In this document: one piece after another, positions 23,246 to 36,969 of the stretch
Layout: each line of letters starts with the position of its first letter
How positions within the stretch are numbered: the first letter of the stretch is position 1
Source of the DNA: Anisodus tanguticus
Lineage: Eukaryota; Streptophyta; Magnoliopsida; Solanales; Solanaceae
DNA: 64,000 bases
Assembly (NCBI GenBank): GCA_034509755.1
Contig: CM067541.1
Coordinates: 25,054,501-25,118,500, forward strand
Direction of reading: 5' to 3'
Position numbers and translations under genes: made by a program
The notes under the pieces: generated by a model
Seen by the model: the letters and a program-made list of their open reading frames with translations, nothing else
Databases searched by the model: none
Told to the model about the DNA's origin: nothing

Positions 23246-26200
23246 CTCTTATTATTATTATTATTATTCGCATTTTTTACTATCATTTGCATTTTTTATC
23301 ATTATCATAAGTTTTATCTGAAAATTCTATGTTATTTTATTCTCGCAAAATTGCATCGCATTTCCATTTTTTATTAAGCATTAAACATTTCGCGAATATT
23401 ATATTTTTTATTATTATCACATCGTTATGTTATTTTAAATAATTCACATCTCTTACAAAAAAATATTTTTTAATGTTAAACCCCTTTTATATTTTTAAAC
23501 CCATAACCCATTCATTTCCCAACCCAAAACAATTTCTAACCCATTTCATTTTTCCAACCCAAAACAATTTCTACCCAAACTAATTTCATTCCCCACAAAC
23601 TAGCCCAAACCGAACCCAAATATTTGGCCCAACCGGCCATTCCCTTTAATCCTAAAAAAATCCCAAACTAGCCCACAAACCAAATCGCCCCAATACCCAA
23701 ATCCATTCCCCTCTATTTCCCTTATCTCCAAAGCCCAATCGGCCAAAACCCGAGCCCAAACTCCCCAATTAAATTCCCTTATACCCCAACCCAACACACC
23801 TGTCGGCCCAACAGCCCTCACCCTTTATTTCTCTTACCCTTCTAACCCAACCCGAACAAGCCCAACCGGCCACCCACTAGACCAACCCAAACCGGTCGGC
23901 CCACTCGGCTGGCCCAACCCCCCTTTTCTTATCGACCAAACCCATCCCCATTAACCCATAAAAAAAAAAAACCAAACCAAACAACCCTAAGCCTATTCCC
24001 CTCTCAACTCGTCGCCGCACCCTACACCCCTACCCCTACGTCGCCGACACCGCCGCCTGCCACCACCAATCCCTCTGTCACCTTGACACCACCACACCCC
24101 TCCCATCACTTCGACCCATACCCTTATCCCCACAAAATCCGCGACCCATACCCCTAAAATCCGCTTCCAAAATTCAGAAATCTTTGCCTTTAATTCAAAT
24201 TTCAAACTCGATTTGACGAGGTGAACGTTGGGGGAAAAACCATCTATAAATCCCCCCCTTTGTTCACTGTTAAAGGGGGATTTTTTTGGGAGTTCTTTTC
24301 GGGTCCAAAGAAAAACAAAAAAAAAGAGGTCGACTTGTTCTTAATTTTCTTGTTATAAAATACTCCTTTTGGTTCTTAATTTCAATCCGAAAATCCCTTT
24401 GTTCTTCACATTTTGGGTTGGGTCAAAAATCCGGAAAATACTACTTTTCTTTTCCCTAAATTTCACCCTCAAAATATCCGATTTCTTTTTGTTTCTGTTC
24501 GATTCGGGTCGGGTCGAAATTTGGGTCCAAAATTGAAAATCAGAGCTCCAAAAATCTGAAAATCAGCCTTTCTAAAATCAAAAATCAGAATTCCGAAAAT
24601 CACAAAATCAGAATTCCAAAATAACGTCTCCGAGCGGATTCGACGATTCGAAACACGCCTCGGTTCACTGCCCGGAGAAGGTCAGTAAACACAAATTCCT
24701 CTCAGTATATTTTCTGTATTTTTATGTGTTTTGTTGTTGATTAAGTGATAAGATAGTCATTTTTTTTGCTATTATGTTCATTAATGTGTCAAGTATGTTA
24801 GCTGGTTTAATTGGCAATTAATGTTTAGAAATGCTTTCCTTGTATTATTAGATTTATACTTAATATATTAAGAAGCGTCGGGTGTGTGTGTGTTGATTTA
24901 TGGACATTGTGTGATCATGTTGGATTCGAATGTTGAATTATATTTGTCTTCTTTGAGTTCCCGTAGCTAGTTCAGTAGGCATTTGTTGTTGGTTAGATGA
25001 GGAATGTTAAGTTACTTAACTTATAATCTGCTTAGTCATATTAAATGTCTTGTGCCTTGTTTAGAAGTGTCATTATGTCTAATATATATAATGAATATGG
25101 TTTTATGTGTTTAGTTTAGCGTATCTGAAGTGCTGCCTTTAAGTGGTTATTTGGCTCAACTCTGTTTGTCTCACAAATGCTTACTGAACTGATTACACAC
25201 TTGCCTTACCTGTTTAAGTGTTAAAAGGCCTCGATATTAACATGTGAAGTCTCCCAAGTTATCATGTATCATATCCTACCTCTAGAGTTTGTTTGAATGA
25301 CATTTGCATTAGTGATTTGCACTATTTTGAACCAGTTTATACCATGTTAAGCCATAGTTTCTAATTCATTCCATATCTGGTTTGTGATTATGTTTCATGA
25401 AGGAAGCATGTATAGGTATAGTCAAATGTTAAAACTGCTTAAGTGAATAGAAAAATCTAAGGAATGGTTTAAACTTAGGGATATGGAGGTCTTTAATTCT
25501 TATTGAGTCATGCATTATCTACCTGTGAGTGTGGGTTGTCTTTTCTTGCTATGAATCTGAATCACAAGCATGCCTATCTACGTCAAACAGTTTGTTGAGT
25601 AAAGGACATGTTGCGGTTAATTCTAGTTTTGTTCGTGTTGCTACTGCCAAGTTCCCTCTGATGTATGATAAATAAGAAAGAGTGCTTATATGAGACTGCA
25701 ATGACTTTGATTTCTTGCTAAGGGTATAAACTGGTTCTGTCTTTCTGATTCTTGATTAGACTTGACCTAAAAATCAGGAAACATGCCACCTGATCTAGAA
25801 TAGTTGCCCCCAAGTTCTCTGTGTCAATATATGTTGCTTGTTCCTTTAATATTCGAGTCTTATACATGGATAAGATAACAGAATTTGTTTGACTTGGTGT
25901 TGAGACATCTGGGTATTCTTTCTTGTTGTGCCTGGATCTACTCTTCATACCTGCACTGGCCTGATATTAATGCAATGGTTTCATTTCTCTTGTTGGAATT
26001 GAGTCTGCTCATTCTGCCCAATGCTAGTGTTTGTTTGTTTGTTTGCTCTAAAACATGTAGTGTGTCCTTGTATTTTTTTTTACTGATGTATGAACTTACT
26101 CATGTCGGTTAACTTCTTCCCATTTGCTGAACCTGCGACGATATACTTCAAAGTATACAGGATATATAGACTTCAGTATACACAAGGTGTATCTCAAAGT

Positions 26201-27673
26201 TGTACGTCCTTGTATACCTTCAAGTATATCATGTATATTATGAACATCATGTATACCAACTCTTATGTATGTCTTAAGTGTATCTCTATTCATGTGTTGA
26301 ATTGGGCCTTTATGTATCTAATTTGTTTCTTTCTCTTTAAAACTGAAGTCATTATATTGGGCTTGCTTTTTTATGCATACTGTTTGATTTACCAAAGCCC
26401 AGTTGGAGTTAATATTGATTGGCCTGTTTCATATCTAGACCTGTTAGCTTTGCTTGTGTATAAACTGTTATAGTTAGATATGGATTGTGTATATTTGTGT
26501 TTAACTTTATATCAGTGCTTGCTTATTTTTATTGATGAGTTTGAGATACGTTCTAAATCCCCTCTTTGTTTTCCGTCCTCCCTGCATACCCTGCGACCTG
26601 GTGGGCCCACATTTCCTCCATTTGTGTGACTGCTTTAAGTCGTTGGGCCCGAGGCCCAATTATACTTTTATCTTTTATGAATTATTTGGTTTACTTTCTT
26701 TAGGTTTATATTTTCATGTTCCATTCTCTAATCCTTTTCTTTTCTTTTATTTTACATGAAATGCATCGTGAGCAACGAAGAGTCTTGTTATGAGACTCAT
26801 CATGATTATCGTCAAATGAAGACCCGCATCCACATTCCTTGCATTCTTCGACCTCGGGATTTCCAAACAAATAGGGCGAGATGACATCGTCATCCGCTTT
26901 AGTTCCCTTTCATTGTTTATTCTTCAATTTCGTTATTTCTATTTGGGTATGTAATAATTATTTAATGCTTGCGTGATTGTTAGGATATTTAGAATAATTA
27001 GGCCATGAATGGATAATTAATAGGGTAGTTTAAAACCCGTCGCTAGCTTATTTACTTGTAGGCTCGGTTAATTCAAACTTGGAAACCCTCCGCTAGTTTA
27101 TTTATTTTTAGGCTTGTCATGCATATTTAAAATTTTCAAAACAAACTTTGATCATCTTCTATTCACTTTATTAATTGTACAACTCAAAATGATTTTCCAA
27201 AAGTTACTTCTTTGCATATAAGTAATTCGTTTTCTCCTTGCTATTAATTGTCCCAAATGTGTACTTTTTTCAAACTTTACATGTATTTTCTTCAATACCA
27301 TGCAAATGCATACTTGTACAAAATGCATCATTTATTATATATTTGCAAACTTTTGCTTAACTTTTATACTTTAAAAATGCATTTTCCTTAGTATAATATT
27401 AACCTGAGTTTGATTGGATAACCGCAAGTTAGCGGATCTTAAAGGATGCCTTAACCCCTTTTCTTTAGGAGAATAAAGAACCCTTACCTAGAATCTCATT
27501 AGTTTCGCAGACCTTAAAAATTGGAGTTACATTGCAGCATTTATTTAAAATAGGTAGGTGTCCTAATTCATCGTAAAAATAATTAGGTGGCGACTCCTCA
27601 ATCCGATACCCAGGAATCACCGAATACGTCATGCTCTGCTTCGACTCGAGTAGGTCGAAAATAGGGCGCGACA
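23118..27673 (+). repeat. Probable 4.5-kb solo LTR, Ty3/gypsy-like
   Basis: Starts TGTTGACACTCAATTTTGTC and ends AATAGGGCGCGACA. The flanks ctatt (23113-23117) and ctagt (27674-27678) could be a 5-bp duplication with one mismatch. There is no protein-coding region: the interior holds a pyrimidine-rich block (23500-24170), a probable leader (24200-24690) and AT-rich sequence. The length and the ggcgactcctca...gggcgcgaca ending recall LTRs of the Tat/Ogre branch of gypsy elements. That lineage call is from memory. Confidence 0.55.
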
Positions 27674-29217
27674 CTAGTTTAGAAGCTTCCGTCTTGATTT
27701 TGGGGTGCCTTGTCCGAATGGGGAAGGGAGTATTTCGACCATCCCTTCATCTTCTTGGTGTAGCCAAATACATGGATGAATTATCCTCTTGGAAGCTTCA
27801 TCTTCTAGACCATTCTTGTCCTTGCCAACTTGTCACTTTCGGCCTTGTCATCTTGTTGTAGGAACTCTCGACCTTGTCACCCTCTTTCCTATCACATGGC
27901 TTAATTGTGTTCTAATGAGAGCTAGGGGTTATTTACACGTTACAAAATGTCCTAAGGAGAACTGCAAGATAAGCTAGAAATTAAATATAAGCTAAAAGAA
28001 ATATAATGGTCTTCGGCCAAGACCTACATACAAAGCCGAAATAAACATGCTTATCGGATCTTTATGTGACAACTCCAACCCCACTCCATTTTCCATGCTA
28101 CATTAGGCATGTTAGTGTAGATTGACGGGCCATCGTTGGCACTCTTAGAAAAACACCTCCCGACTTATATTGAAAGTTTGGGTCCGCCACTCCTTCATCC
28201 TCCGTATGAAAACACATGATTAACCTACTAAATTCTCTCAAATCTTATGGAGAGAAAATAAGGGAGTTCTACTTTCACAATCATTTCCCCCTCCCAGCAA
28301 CAACAACAATAACATACCCAGTGTAATTTCATTAGTGGGGTTTGAGGAGTAGAATGTACGTAGATTCTACATTTATCTTTTCTGAGTAGAGAGACTGTCT
28401 CTGATACACCATCCATTCAAAAGAAACATAGTCAATATAGGAATTCTGGCTAATGACCCACCGGAGATAATTTCCGTGACCAAGAGGAAATCAGAGATCA
28501 TAATTTCCATTCAAATCCTCTAAAAAGTATTAATGAATATTGCAGTTACATAATGCTCATAGAAAATTCCCAACCCCAAAATTTCATGTGCCAAGATAAC
28601 AAAGGCAACTTGCAATCACCATTAAGGTATTGATCTGCAGAATTCCGAACAAAAGAACTCCAAATTAGCATATGCAGTTAGGCAATAAACGATAAATCCC
28701 AGACAAAAAATTCGTATTGATCTCCATTATTTACTAAAATTAAGCAAAACCCAGTTGAGAAAACCCAAATGTTGAAAGAGAGATTATCCTAATTCAGAAG
28801 TGTGTGGAGGGGGGAGGGGTGTGGTTGATGCGCGAAAATGGAAAATATATTTTTTAATTATTTTTTGTTTCCTTTTACCTTTTGAAATATTTAATTTTTT
28901 TAAATCAAAATTACTGAATTCACTCACTTCATACGCGTGTTTCTCACGCGTTTCGTCCAACTTAGCCAACTTACTGCCACATAAGCTTGGTCAATGGTCA
29001 GAGAGGTTTACAATATATTTTTTAAATATATCAGGGGTCTGTATAAAATTTTGTGAAGAACAGATACCGTAATGACAAATTGAGACATGTAAAAGGGCCT
29101 CTTAAGCTATTCGGCCTTAAAAATATCCATCAATATGTTACTAATATTTTGGTAAGTGGAAAATAGGAAAATCTTATCTGAGATTGTCTCACCTACCAAA
29201 CTATTCCATTATAATTT
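27674..29217. other. Non-coding flank with a SINE-like repeat
   Basis: No gene recognised. At 28301-28430 an AAC-rich start followed by ataacatacccagtgtaat, tagtggggtttgaggagtag and a gtagattctac stretch matches the Solanaceae SINE-like repeat also seen at 1366-1480. The rest is AT-rich. Confidence 0.45.
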
Positions 29218-30443
29218 TGTTTGAAAATTTTCTTTTGATAGGGAGGTGTGTCAACCCATATTTAATAAATTAAACACTAGTGTTTCGCATGTTGAAGGCT
29301 TTGTCTCTTCACACGTGCATAATCTACTAAGTGAGTAGATGATCGTAGGGCCAAAAATCGTCAAATTTTGTTGAGAAATGAAAGAGATATTGGTCCACGA
29401 AGTAAGGTGTTTGAGGCATGAAAATATGGTGTGGGACAAATCTACCACATTGGTGGGAAAAAGAAGAATTGCTCTCTTTATAAGTCTTTAAATTGACTAA
29501 GGGTTTGGGACCCCAAGGGGTATTCCATGTGTTTAAAGGAGGGAGGACCTAGATGTGCTTGGGTTCAAGGCTAAGCCCACACGCGCGCCGCCGCCCGTCC
29601 CGTCCGGCTCGGGCTCGGGTCTTGGGCTTCTTCTGGTATTATCTCTTTGGACCCCAAATTATTTAATATTTATAATTTGGTCCCTAGAGTTTATGGAATG
29701 TTGAATTTGGGAACGACGGAAGGCAGAAAGTTTCTGCCTACCGTTAGAGTTGATTTTTGGGGGCGTTATTGTGCATTAACCAGCCATTACTTGATTGATT
29801 AACTCCCTCCATTACTTGGCTGAATTACACCTTCCTTCAATGGCCTAAACAACCATTACTTGACTGTTTACTCCCTCCTTCAATGGCCATTAACAGTCAT
29901 GTCTTGGCAGTTGAGAGGTCTCCCCTTATGCTATATATTGATGCCTTTTGGATCAATTGTGTGATACAATATACATACAGAAAGTATACAGAATATGACA
30001 CACAAAAACGAGACAGAAATATATACACAGAGACAAACAGAAGAGTAAAACACAGTCCAAAACGTGAGCAGTAACGTTGGGACGAAAACATAAAACTCTT
30101 CCTTCCTTTTCATTTCTTCAGCAAGTCGATTCGTATTTGTTTTCTTCGTCAGAATCAACCTATTTGCTTTGTAGTGTTGATTAACGTGTTGTTTTATCTT
30201 GGAAGACTATTGCCCGTTAACGTAAAAGCATATATACGGGGCATTCTTGTCTTAAAGACAGAGTGCCATCACTCGACCCAGCACACAGTTGTAACAATCC
30301 AGATTTAGTGTTTCTTGATGTCAGGTTATCAAGATTTAAGACTCAACAAGCTTGTGGCAGTTCTGAACATTGACCTACTTGGTTATCCTTTCGAACACTT
30401 GTAATATTTATTTACTTCCCGTATTGCTTTACAATATCCATCA
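29218..30443 (+). repeat. Solo LTR 2, alpha copia family, TSD AATTT
   Basis: Collinear with the LTRs of elements A, B and C (for example catgtgtttaaaggagggag and ggggcattcttgtcttaaag), with degenerate ends TGTTTGAAAATTTTC and ATATCCATCA. A perfect 5-bp target duplication, AATTT, lies at 29213-29217 and 30444-30448. It is more diverged than the other copies, so probably an old insertion. Confidence 0.88.
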
Positions 30444-30850
30444 AATTTTTCCAAAATAGTCCAACAATGTTATCGTAATCTTTCAATTCTTAAAGATCTT
30501 ACCTATTTTTTTTGGAGAATTTTTCTTCTTTAATCCAGTAAAGTAGTTACCAAAAAATGAAAAAAAAAGTTCTTATATTTATTTAAACATATTAAGGTAA
30601 CTTTGTTTACATCATTTAGACATTAAATATTTACATTATCATGTTCTCTAAAACAAAATTATGTATAAATATCTATGATAATGTTAGACCAAATCAAACT
30701 ACACGAAGTGTATAAAATTTTATACTACCATTAGTAAATAAAACTGAAATAAAATAGTGTCATAGTAACTCCATTAATATGTATTGTTATACTACTATTT
30801 GTTTTTGTAATTTTATTAATACAAAAACAAAAAACATGAAAAAGCAAAAA
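30444..30850. other. AT-rich non-coding stretch
   Basis: No feature recognised. It may contain upstream or intron sequence of the sugar transporter pseudogene that follows. Confidence 0.45.
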
Positions 30851-31633
30851 AAATGTCTGACAGCTCCAGCTCAATGTGGTATCATGTTGGATCTTTGCTG
30901 CCTTTGGAAGGCTTATGTTTGGTTACGATATTGGTATTTTAGGTGGAGCATCGGGTATGGATGATTTCTTAATAAAATTCTTCCCAAATGTATATGAAAG
31001 AAAGCTTCACGCGAAGGAGAATAACTATGACGATCAACTTCTCCAACTATTCACATTTCCTTGTACCTATCTCTTTGCTTTCAAGGCACCATTTTCATGG
31101 CTTCTGTTTTTTTTTTTCATTGCTGGGGCCATTGTAAGAGCTACCTCCGAACACAGATGGATGCTCATTGTTGGTAGAATTTGTTTTTGACAGAGGTAGC
31201 ACCAATCCAACTTAGACGAGTTGTGAATATTATATTCCAACTTTTCGTAACAATAGGAATATTCATAGCAAATCCGGCATCAACAATGGCTGGAGAGTGT
31301 CACTCGGCCTTGCAGCCGTTCCACTGACACTCCTGCCAGTCTAATCGAACGTGTCAAGGACGACCAAGGAAAAGCTGCACTAAAGAAAATCAGGGGAGTT
31401 GATGATGTTGAAGTTGAATACAAGGAAATAATCGCTGCTCGTGATGAAGCCAAGGCGGTGAAACATCCTTTCAGGAATCTCATGAAGGCTGCAAGTGTTC
31501 CACCACTTGTGATCGCGATAATTTTGCAGGTTCTCCAGCAATTCACTGGAATTAACGCAATTATGTTCAACGCACCTGTCCTGTTCCAGACCATGGATTT
31601 CAAGTTCGATGGTGCACGTTTGTCCGCTGTCAT
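30851..31633 (+). pseudogene. STP-type monosaccharide/H+ symporter, 5' part, truncated by element A
   Basis: Fragments read FGRLMFGYDIGILGG, MDDFLIKFFPNVYERK, AKENNYDDQLLQLFTF, RATSEHRWMLIVGRICF, then TEVAPIQLRRVVNI and FQLFVTIGIFIAN, then KKIRGVDDVEVEYKEI and LQQFTGINAIMFNAPVLFQT. These are major-facilitator sugar carrier signatures of the plant STP family, plasma-membrane hexose/proton symporters of about 520 residues with 12 membrane segments. Internal deletions remove the segment between GRICF and TEVAP and part of the loop after IFIAN, and frames change several times. The sequence stops in the seventh membrane region, where the LTR of element A begins; the 3' half is not found in this window. 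Confidence 0.87.
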
Positions 31634-33005
31634 TGTTGGTACTCTATTGTACTTTATAAAGCAGTACGAGAAGTAAATAACTATTACAAGTATCGAAAGG
31701 GTGAACAAATATTCAATATTTAGAAATTGAATCTTGTTGAACAAATAGGCCAATCTTCAAAACTGCCGTAAGCTTGTTGTGTCTTGAATCTTGATAACCT
31801 AAAATCAAGAAACAACTAAATCTGGATGGTTACAACGTTGTGTGTTGAGTCGAGGGATTGCCCTCTGTCCTTAAGACAAGATTGCACCGTATATATGCTT
31901 TTACGTTATCGGGTAATAGTCTCCCAAGATAAAACAACACTTTAATCTCAACGCTACAAAGCCAATAGGTTGAGCCTGACGAAGAAAACAAATATGAATC
32001 GACTTGCTGAAGATATGGAATAAGAAGGAAGAGTTTCTCTTTACTCTTCTCTTTTGTCTCTGTATATATAGTGTGTCTCTGTAGTGTATATCTTGTGTAT
32101 ATGAGGGTGTTTGGTCAGTGATTTTCTTCACTGGTTTGCAGTGTTTCTGCTCACTGTTTTGTGTGCAATATTGCTATTTTTCCAGTCTATATCTCTATCA
32201 CAAATTGAGCCAAAGGAGGCTCAATATATAGCATGGAGGAGGGACTAAACAATTGCCCAAAACATGGCTGTTAATGGCCATTAGGAGGCCATTAAACAAC
32301 CAAGTAATGGACGTTAATGGCCATCAAGGAGGCTGCTTAAATGGACATGAAGGAGGGTGAAAATGGAGGACGTCACCCTAAAACCAACTTTCCAGAAACT
32401 CTGGGGACCAAACTGTAAATATTGAAACTTTAGGGACCCAAACTGTACATATGAAAGTCCAAACTGTACATATGAAACTTCAGGGATCAAAGCGTACATC
32501 CGCGAGTTCTCTGGTCCAAAAAGATAATATCAGAAAGTCCACACAGCCCACAGCCCACGACCCACGACCCGTGACCCGTGACCGTGACCCGTGACCCGAG
32601 ACCCAGAACCCGGAACCGGACGGGCGGGCGGCGGCGGCGCGCGTGTGGGCTTAGCCTTGAACCCAAGCACATCTAGGTCTTCCCTCCTTTAAACACATGA
32701 GATACCCCTTGGGGTCCCAAACCCTTTACCAATTAGAGACTTATATAGAGAGCAATTCTTCCTATTCCCACCGATGTGGTAGATTTGTCCCACACCACAT
32801 TTTCATACCTCAAACACCTTACTTCGTGGACCAATATCTCTTTCATTTCTCAATGAAATTTGACGATTCTTGGCCCTACGATCATCTACTCACTTCGTAG
32901 ATCATGCATGTGTACAGGGACAAAGCCTCCAACATGCGGAACACTAGTGTTTAATTCATCAAAGATGGGTGGACGCATCTCTCCGCCAAAGGCAAATTTC
33001 CAACA
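31634..33005 (-). repeat. Element A 3' LTR
   Basis: TGTTGGTACTC at the left edge and TTTCCAACA at the right edge, 1372 bp, the longest alpha LTR here. It interrupts the STP pseudogene at 31633/31634. It contains a GC-rich stretch of ccgtgaccc repeats (32555-32645). Confidence 0.88.
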
Positions 33006-36000
33006 ATCCCCTTTATGAAAGAGAGATTATGGCGCACATACAAGGTGCCTACATTTCAGCAATCTTTCAGCGAAAAGATATTGCATTAGGAGAGGTAGCT
33101 TTCGCTTTGAACCTTCCCTAGTTGAATACCATCGGACTTACTTACTGCGCGGTGAACGTGATGTATTGAACCGTCAGTGTTTAGTGTAAGCCAAGACAAC
33201 GATATCAACACAATAACTCTTCTTATTCATTTTCCTTCTTACGTTTCTGTCCGTTGTGGCCGTGGACACACTTGGATTCTTAAGTGCGTTCATTTGAGAC
33301 GGCCATCCTCGCACTTAAATAGGTGATCTCCTACAAGGTATCATGCTATACCTCACTTCACAAGTGTTAGGAATCATTAAAAGTTTCCTCAACCTTAACC
33401 TCAACCGTTTGAGGATCTTTTAAAGGTTTGAAAGCTTAACCTTTACCCACCATGCAGGTAGCACTTTAATGTCTATCGCGGGAACAGCTTTGGATTCATG
33501 TTTCCGTATAGAAATCATCATCCGAAGTGCTTCTTGCTTCCACCGAAGCGCTCAACTGAACCTTTTGCCGCTTAGTTTTCCCATTGAACTAAATTCTTGG
33601 GATCTCCAATCAGTATGGTTAGGTTTCCACTAAAAATGTTCGTATTGTTTGGGTTTTAAGCCCATTCCCCTAGACAGGCAGAACACTTGATCTCCGGGTG
33701 GTCCCTTAGTTAGTAAACAAGGATGTGACACCCGTGATGATCAACTGCCATACGGTCTTATGTCTCCGACAGATCGTGACAGATATGTCCAGACGCCGTC
33801 ATCCGTGTCCTTCCTAAAGCCGCCGGCTAGCCACAATGTATAGCTCGCTGAAGGCATGGGTTTCTCCCAATAATGGACGTCCTCTAATGAGTCGTGAAGT
33901 TACTCAACTTCTTTCATGCTTTGTATAAAGCGATAAACTCCGATACCATCATGAATCGGACCGATGCAAGTTTGCTTAGAGGATTTTCAAGAACCACCAT
34001 ACACATTTACTTGTGGCTTTGGTGTTCTTCGGATCCGATGTCCGTTTGCATCACCGTGTTCTCTTAGAACCGCTGGACATCCTAGAATACTATAATCCGA
34101 GATAAGCGAATAATTCGGATATCGTCATATCCGACTTAACGCCTTCTACCGATCATGTATTAAAATCATCGGTGAACCTTAGTTCAACCGATCGTTTGTG
34201 GACGATACCGGGTCGGTTGTAGTGTGTACAATACATTGAACTACACGTGACCCGAGCATATCGCTCCTTGTTTATGGGTGCACCATGATTCCAATCAGTT
34301 TTATGATTCATATCTATTGGTGGCTTTAACGAGATCGTCAACTATCGACGATCGCGTTAGATGTCTTAGAAATCCAATTCCTAAGATGTCATCTGTGATA
34401 CTCATATCTTTCATATCGAGACTTTGTTTCAATATGACTTTTACTTTCGGACTGTTGATTCTCCAACTGTTGGCTTTCTAACTTCAGAGTCAATGTTTCT
34501 GTGGTCAGATTCATTGTTTCTGTTTTATCTGAAACTTTCAGGACCAAAATGTAAACATTTCAGGGACAAAAATGAAAGTTATGGAAGAAGCCCAACGGTC
34601 AGCAAACCAACTATGATCCTCTTCTTCCAACTCTCCGTTTGGGAAGGCTATTTCAACATCCATGCCACGCAAGACTGCAATGGCCCTGGATGTTAAGCTA
34701 CTCACAGGGGAGCACATTTTACAACCCAAAAGTTCTTTTCTCGGAGGAAGATCAACCAAAACACAAGTATGGTTCTGGAATCTATTTCTCTCTTTAGCTT
34801 CTTTCCAAAGCAGCGCTTTTGGAGATGACAATTAATTATTAATTGTCCATGGTTCATTCTCAACCATACAAGCTAGAAGGTATGGAACAAGTCTTTGTCC
34901 CCTCTTTTCTCCGTCTCGGTTCAACATCTAGAATCCCTGAGTTCTGCAGATCTGGAATATTAAGTTTCGGATAGCCAGCAACTTTCGAGTCCTGTAGATA
35001 CGGAACGTCTAGTTCCGGACAGTCAGGCCCTCGCGGGTTCTTGTTAACCTTGAGTAATTACTCATTTTTCATTTTCCAAGGAAAGCTATCTTCAAAGAAT
35101 TCAGCATTCTTTGACACTAAGAGGCGATAAGCACCACTGTTATTTGCAGATCCAGTGGATATGCAATCTACAGTCTTAGGTATGAAACCACCTCACATCA
35201 CAACATTTGTATGTGAGATCCTTTCCACGTCTCACACGGAGGGTTACCCTTATCCTTATGCGTATTTCTGTTGAGAATCGCATTAGCGGTAAGGATCGTC
35301 TTGCCCCACATAATTTGGGCGTACGGCTTTGCGCTTGGCTAACACCGTTGGACTGAGGTGAGAAATGAACAGTCATTTAATGAACGATGCTTCACATTTC
35401 CCCCTCTATCGCTACGAATTTTGCATTTCATATGCATAGTTGATTTCCAACTTCTGCTTTGTAGCGTTTATCCGCTTCAACAACTTCATATTTGCTTTTC
35501 AACAAACAAGGATTCCATATGTTGTACCATCATCAATGAAGGTCACAACGTACTTGTCTCCCCCCTCTATTTTGTATAAACTTCAAATCACCCAAGTAGG
35601 TGTGACTAAGTTCTAGAGGAGCGGTGCTTCTTTCGCTATTTTCCTTACGGAATTTAGAAAGGTGATTTTGCCTCTTCGTCTACCTCACATTCATTTTGAG
35701 GGTTTATGTCGACAGAAGGCAACAATCTCAACATCGTTAGCTTTTGAATGACTTGCTATTTAACGTGTCTTAATCTATTATGGCATAGATGCACGGATTA
35801 CAAATATATCATTCGTTTGGCTACAGACATACTGTACCATTCTTAGTTATTACAGACCTGTTGGACTAGTCTCAAACCAGCTTGACCAACAGCGTCCCTT
35901 AAACCAAGTTTGGGACATGTATCACCTCATCTTAGAGTGATCTCATTCCCTGAAGTCCTATTGAGGACAACCTCTCCAACCCCTTCTACTATAGAGGTGG

Positions 36001-36969
36001 CGTTGCTTCACATGAACAACCTCTTGCCCGTGGTTAGGGCGTAACCAAATCATATGTGATCTAGATACTCTGGCCCACTCCAGTTGCTTTGGCAGACTGA
36101 GTGTCCAATTTATTTTATGCCTTTCTTTAGGCCTTCAGATCATTTAAGACCTGGAAATTTTGGCCCACCACACTAGGTGTCCATTACTTTTCCTATGAAA
36201 TGAATTCTGGCCCCACTCCAGTCGCCTGGAGGCTTTATATGACTGAGTGTCCATTATTATCATATCAAAGGAATTTTGGCCCACTCCAGTCGGCCGGAGG
36301 CTTTGTATGACTGAGTGTCCAATATCATCCTATGAAGGATCTTCTGCCAAATAGTGTGACAGGCTCAACGTCTTTAGCTTTTAGTCTTCTTCCGTTATGA
36401 TTGGTGCCCAGATAATTTTTGGCGCTTACTTAAGAGTGGTAAGAGTTTTTGCACAGTTAGTGGATCTTTCTCCATCATATGTGCGAACATACTTTACACA
36501 CTTTTAATCACTACACTTAAAAGAACAGATCTTTTTAAGTCGTTTACAAAATCCAATCTTTAAACGGGAAAGAAGAAGAGATTAAACTTCGATTTTTAAA
36601 GCGTAAGGAATATAAATTAACTTTAATCCATTTTTAATCAGACACCATTTAATCTTTATTCTTGACAAGTAAGAAAAATACTTATCCCAATTTCGGATTC
36701 TTTGTCTGGGACAGATATAGGCCTTCTGCTGCAAGATAGAACCACATCTTCAACCTTCTCCTCTTGTCCCAGTTGACATCCTGAGGCTCTCGGGAGCGCT
36801 TTTCCCACCACTCTTGGGAGCGGTGACACCATGAACATGTTGAACTTCAACAATATCATCATAACTGTCTTCAAGTAGAAAACCACAGCCATATTCAGAT
36901 TTGGTCACACAACTTTTGACCGACATCTTTCGAACACTAATAGTAACACAATACAATCTTGTCTTAAAT
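33006..36969 (-). pseudogene. Element A internal region: integrase and partial RT remnants
   Basis: On the minus strand, 36956-36656 encodes MSVKSCVTKSEYGCGFLLED and an acidic stretch of unknown role. The tract 36340-36060 is tandemly repeated. The zone 35660-35170 matches copia integrase: it aligns with the element B blocks LKFAQTRGGNKYFVTFIDD and KSKDEAFEA. The zone 34831-34538 starts with the RT entry motif LVDLPPRKELLGCK and then jumps to VEIAFPNGELEEE, a deletion of the intervening RT core. Element C has the same organisation and the same deletion. No complete protein can be made. Confidence 0.75.
36060..36340. repeat. Tandem repeats of a 75-80 bp unit in element A
   Basis: Four imperfect units share ggcccactccagt, (g)gaggcttt(a/g)tatgactg and agtgtccaatat. 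The same array, with about five units, occurs in element C at 58385-58745. It lies where gag would be expected and is not obviously coding. Confidence 0.75.

Noticed and set aside
26100..26473. 127-codon plus-strand frame rich in Tyr/Ile/Leu
   Set aside because: It lies inside the long LTR in AT-rich repeats of gtata/tatac; no recognisable domain.
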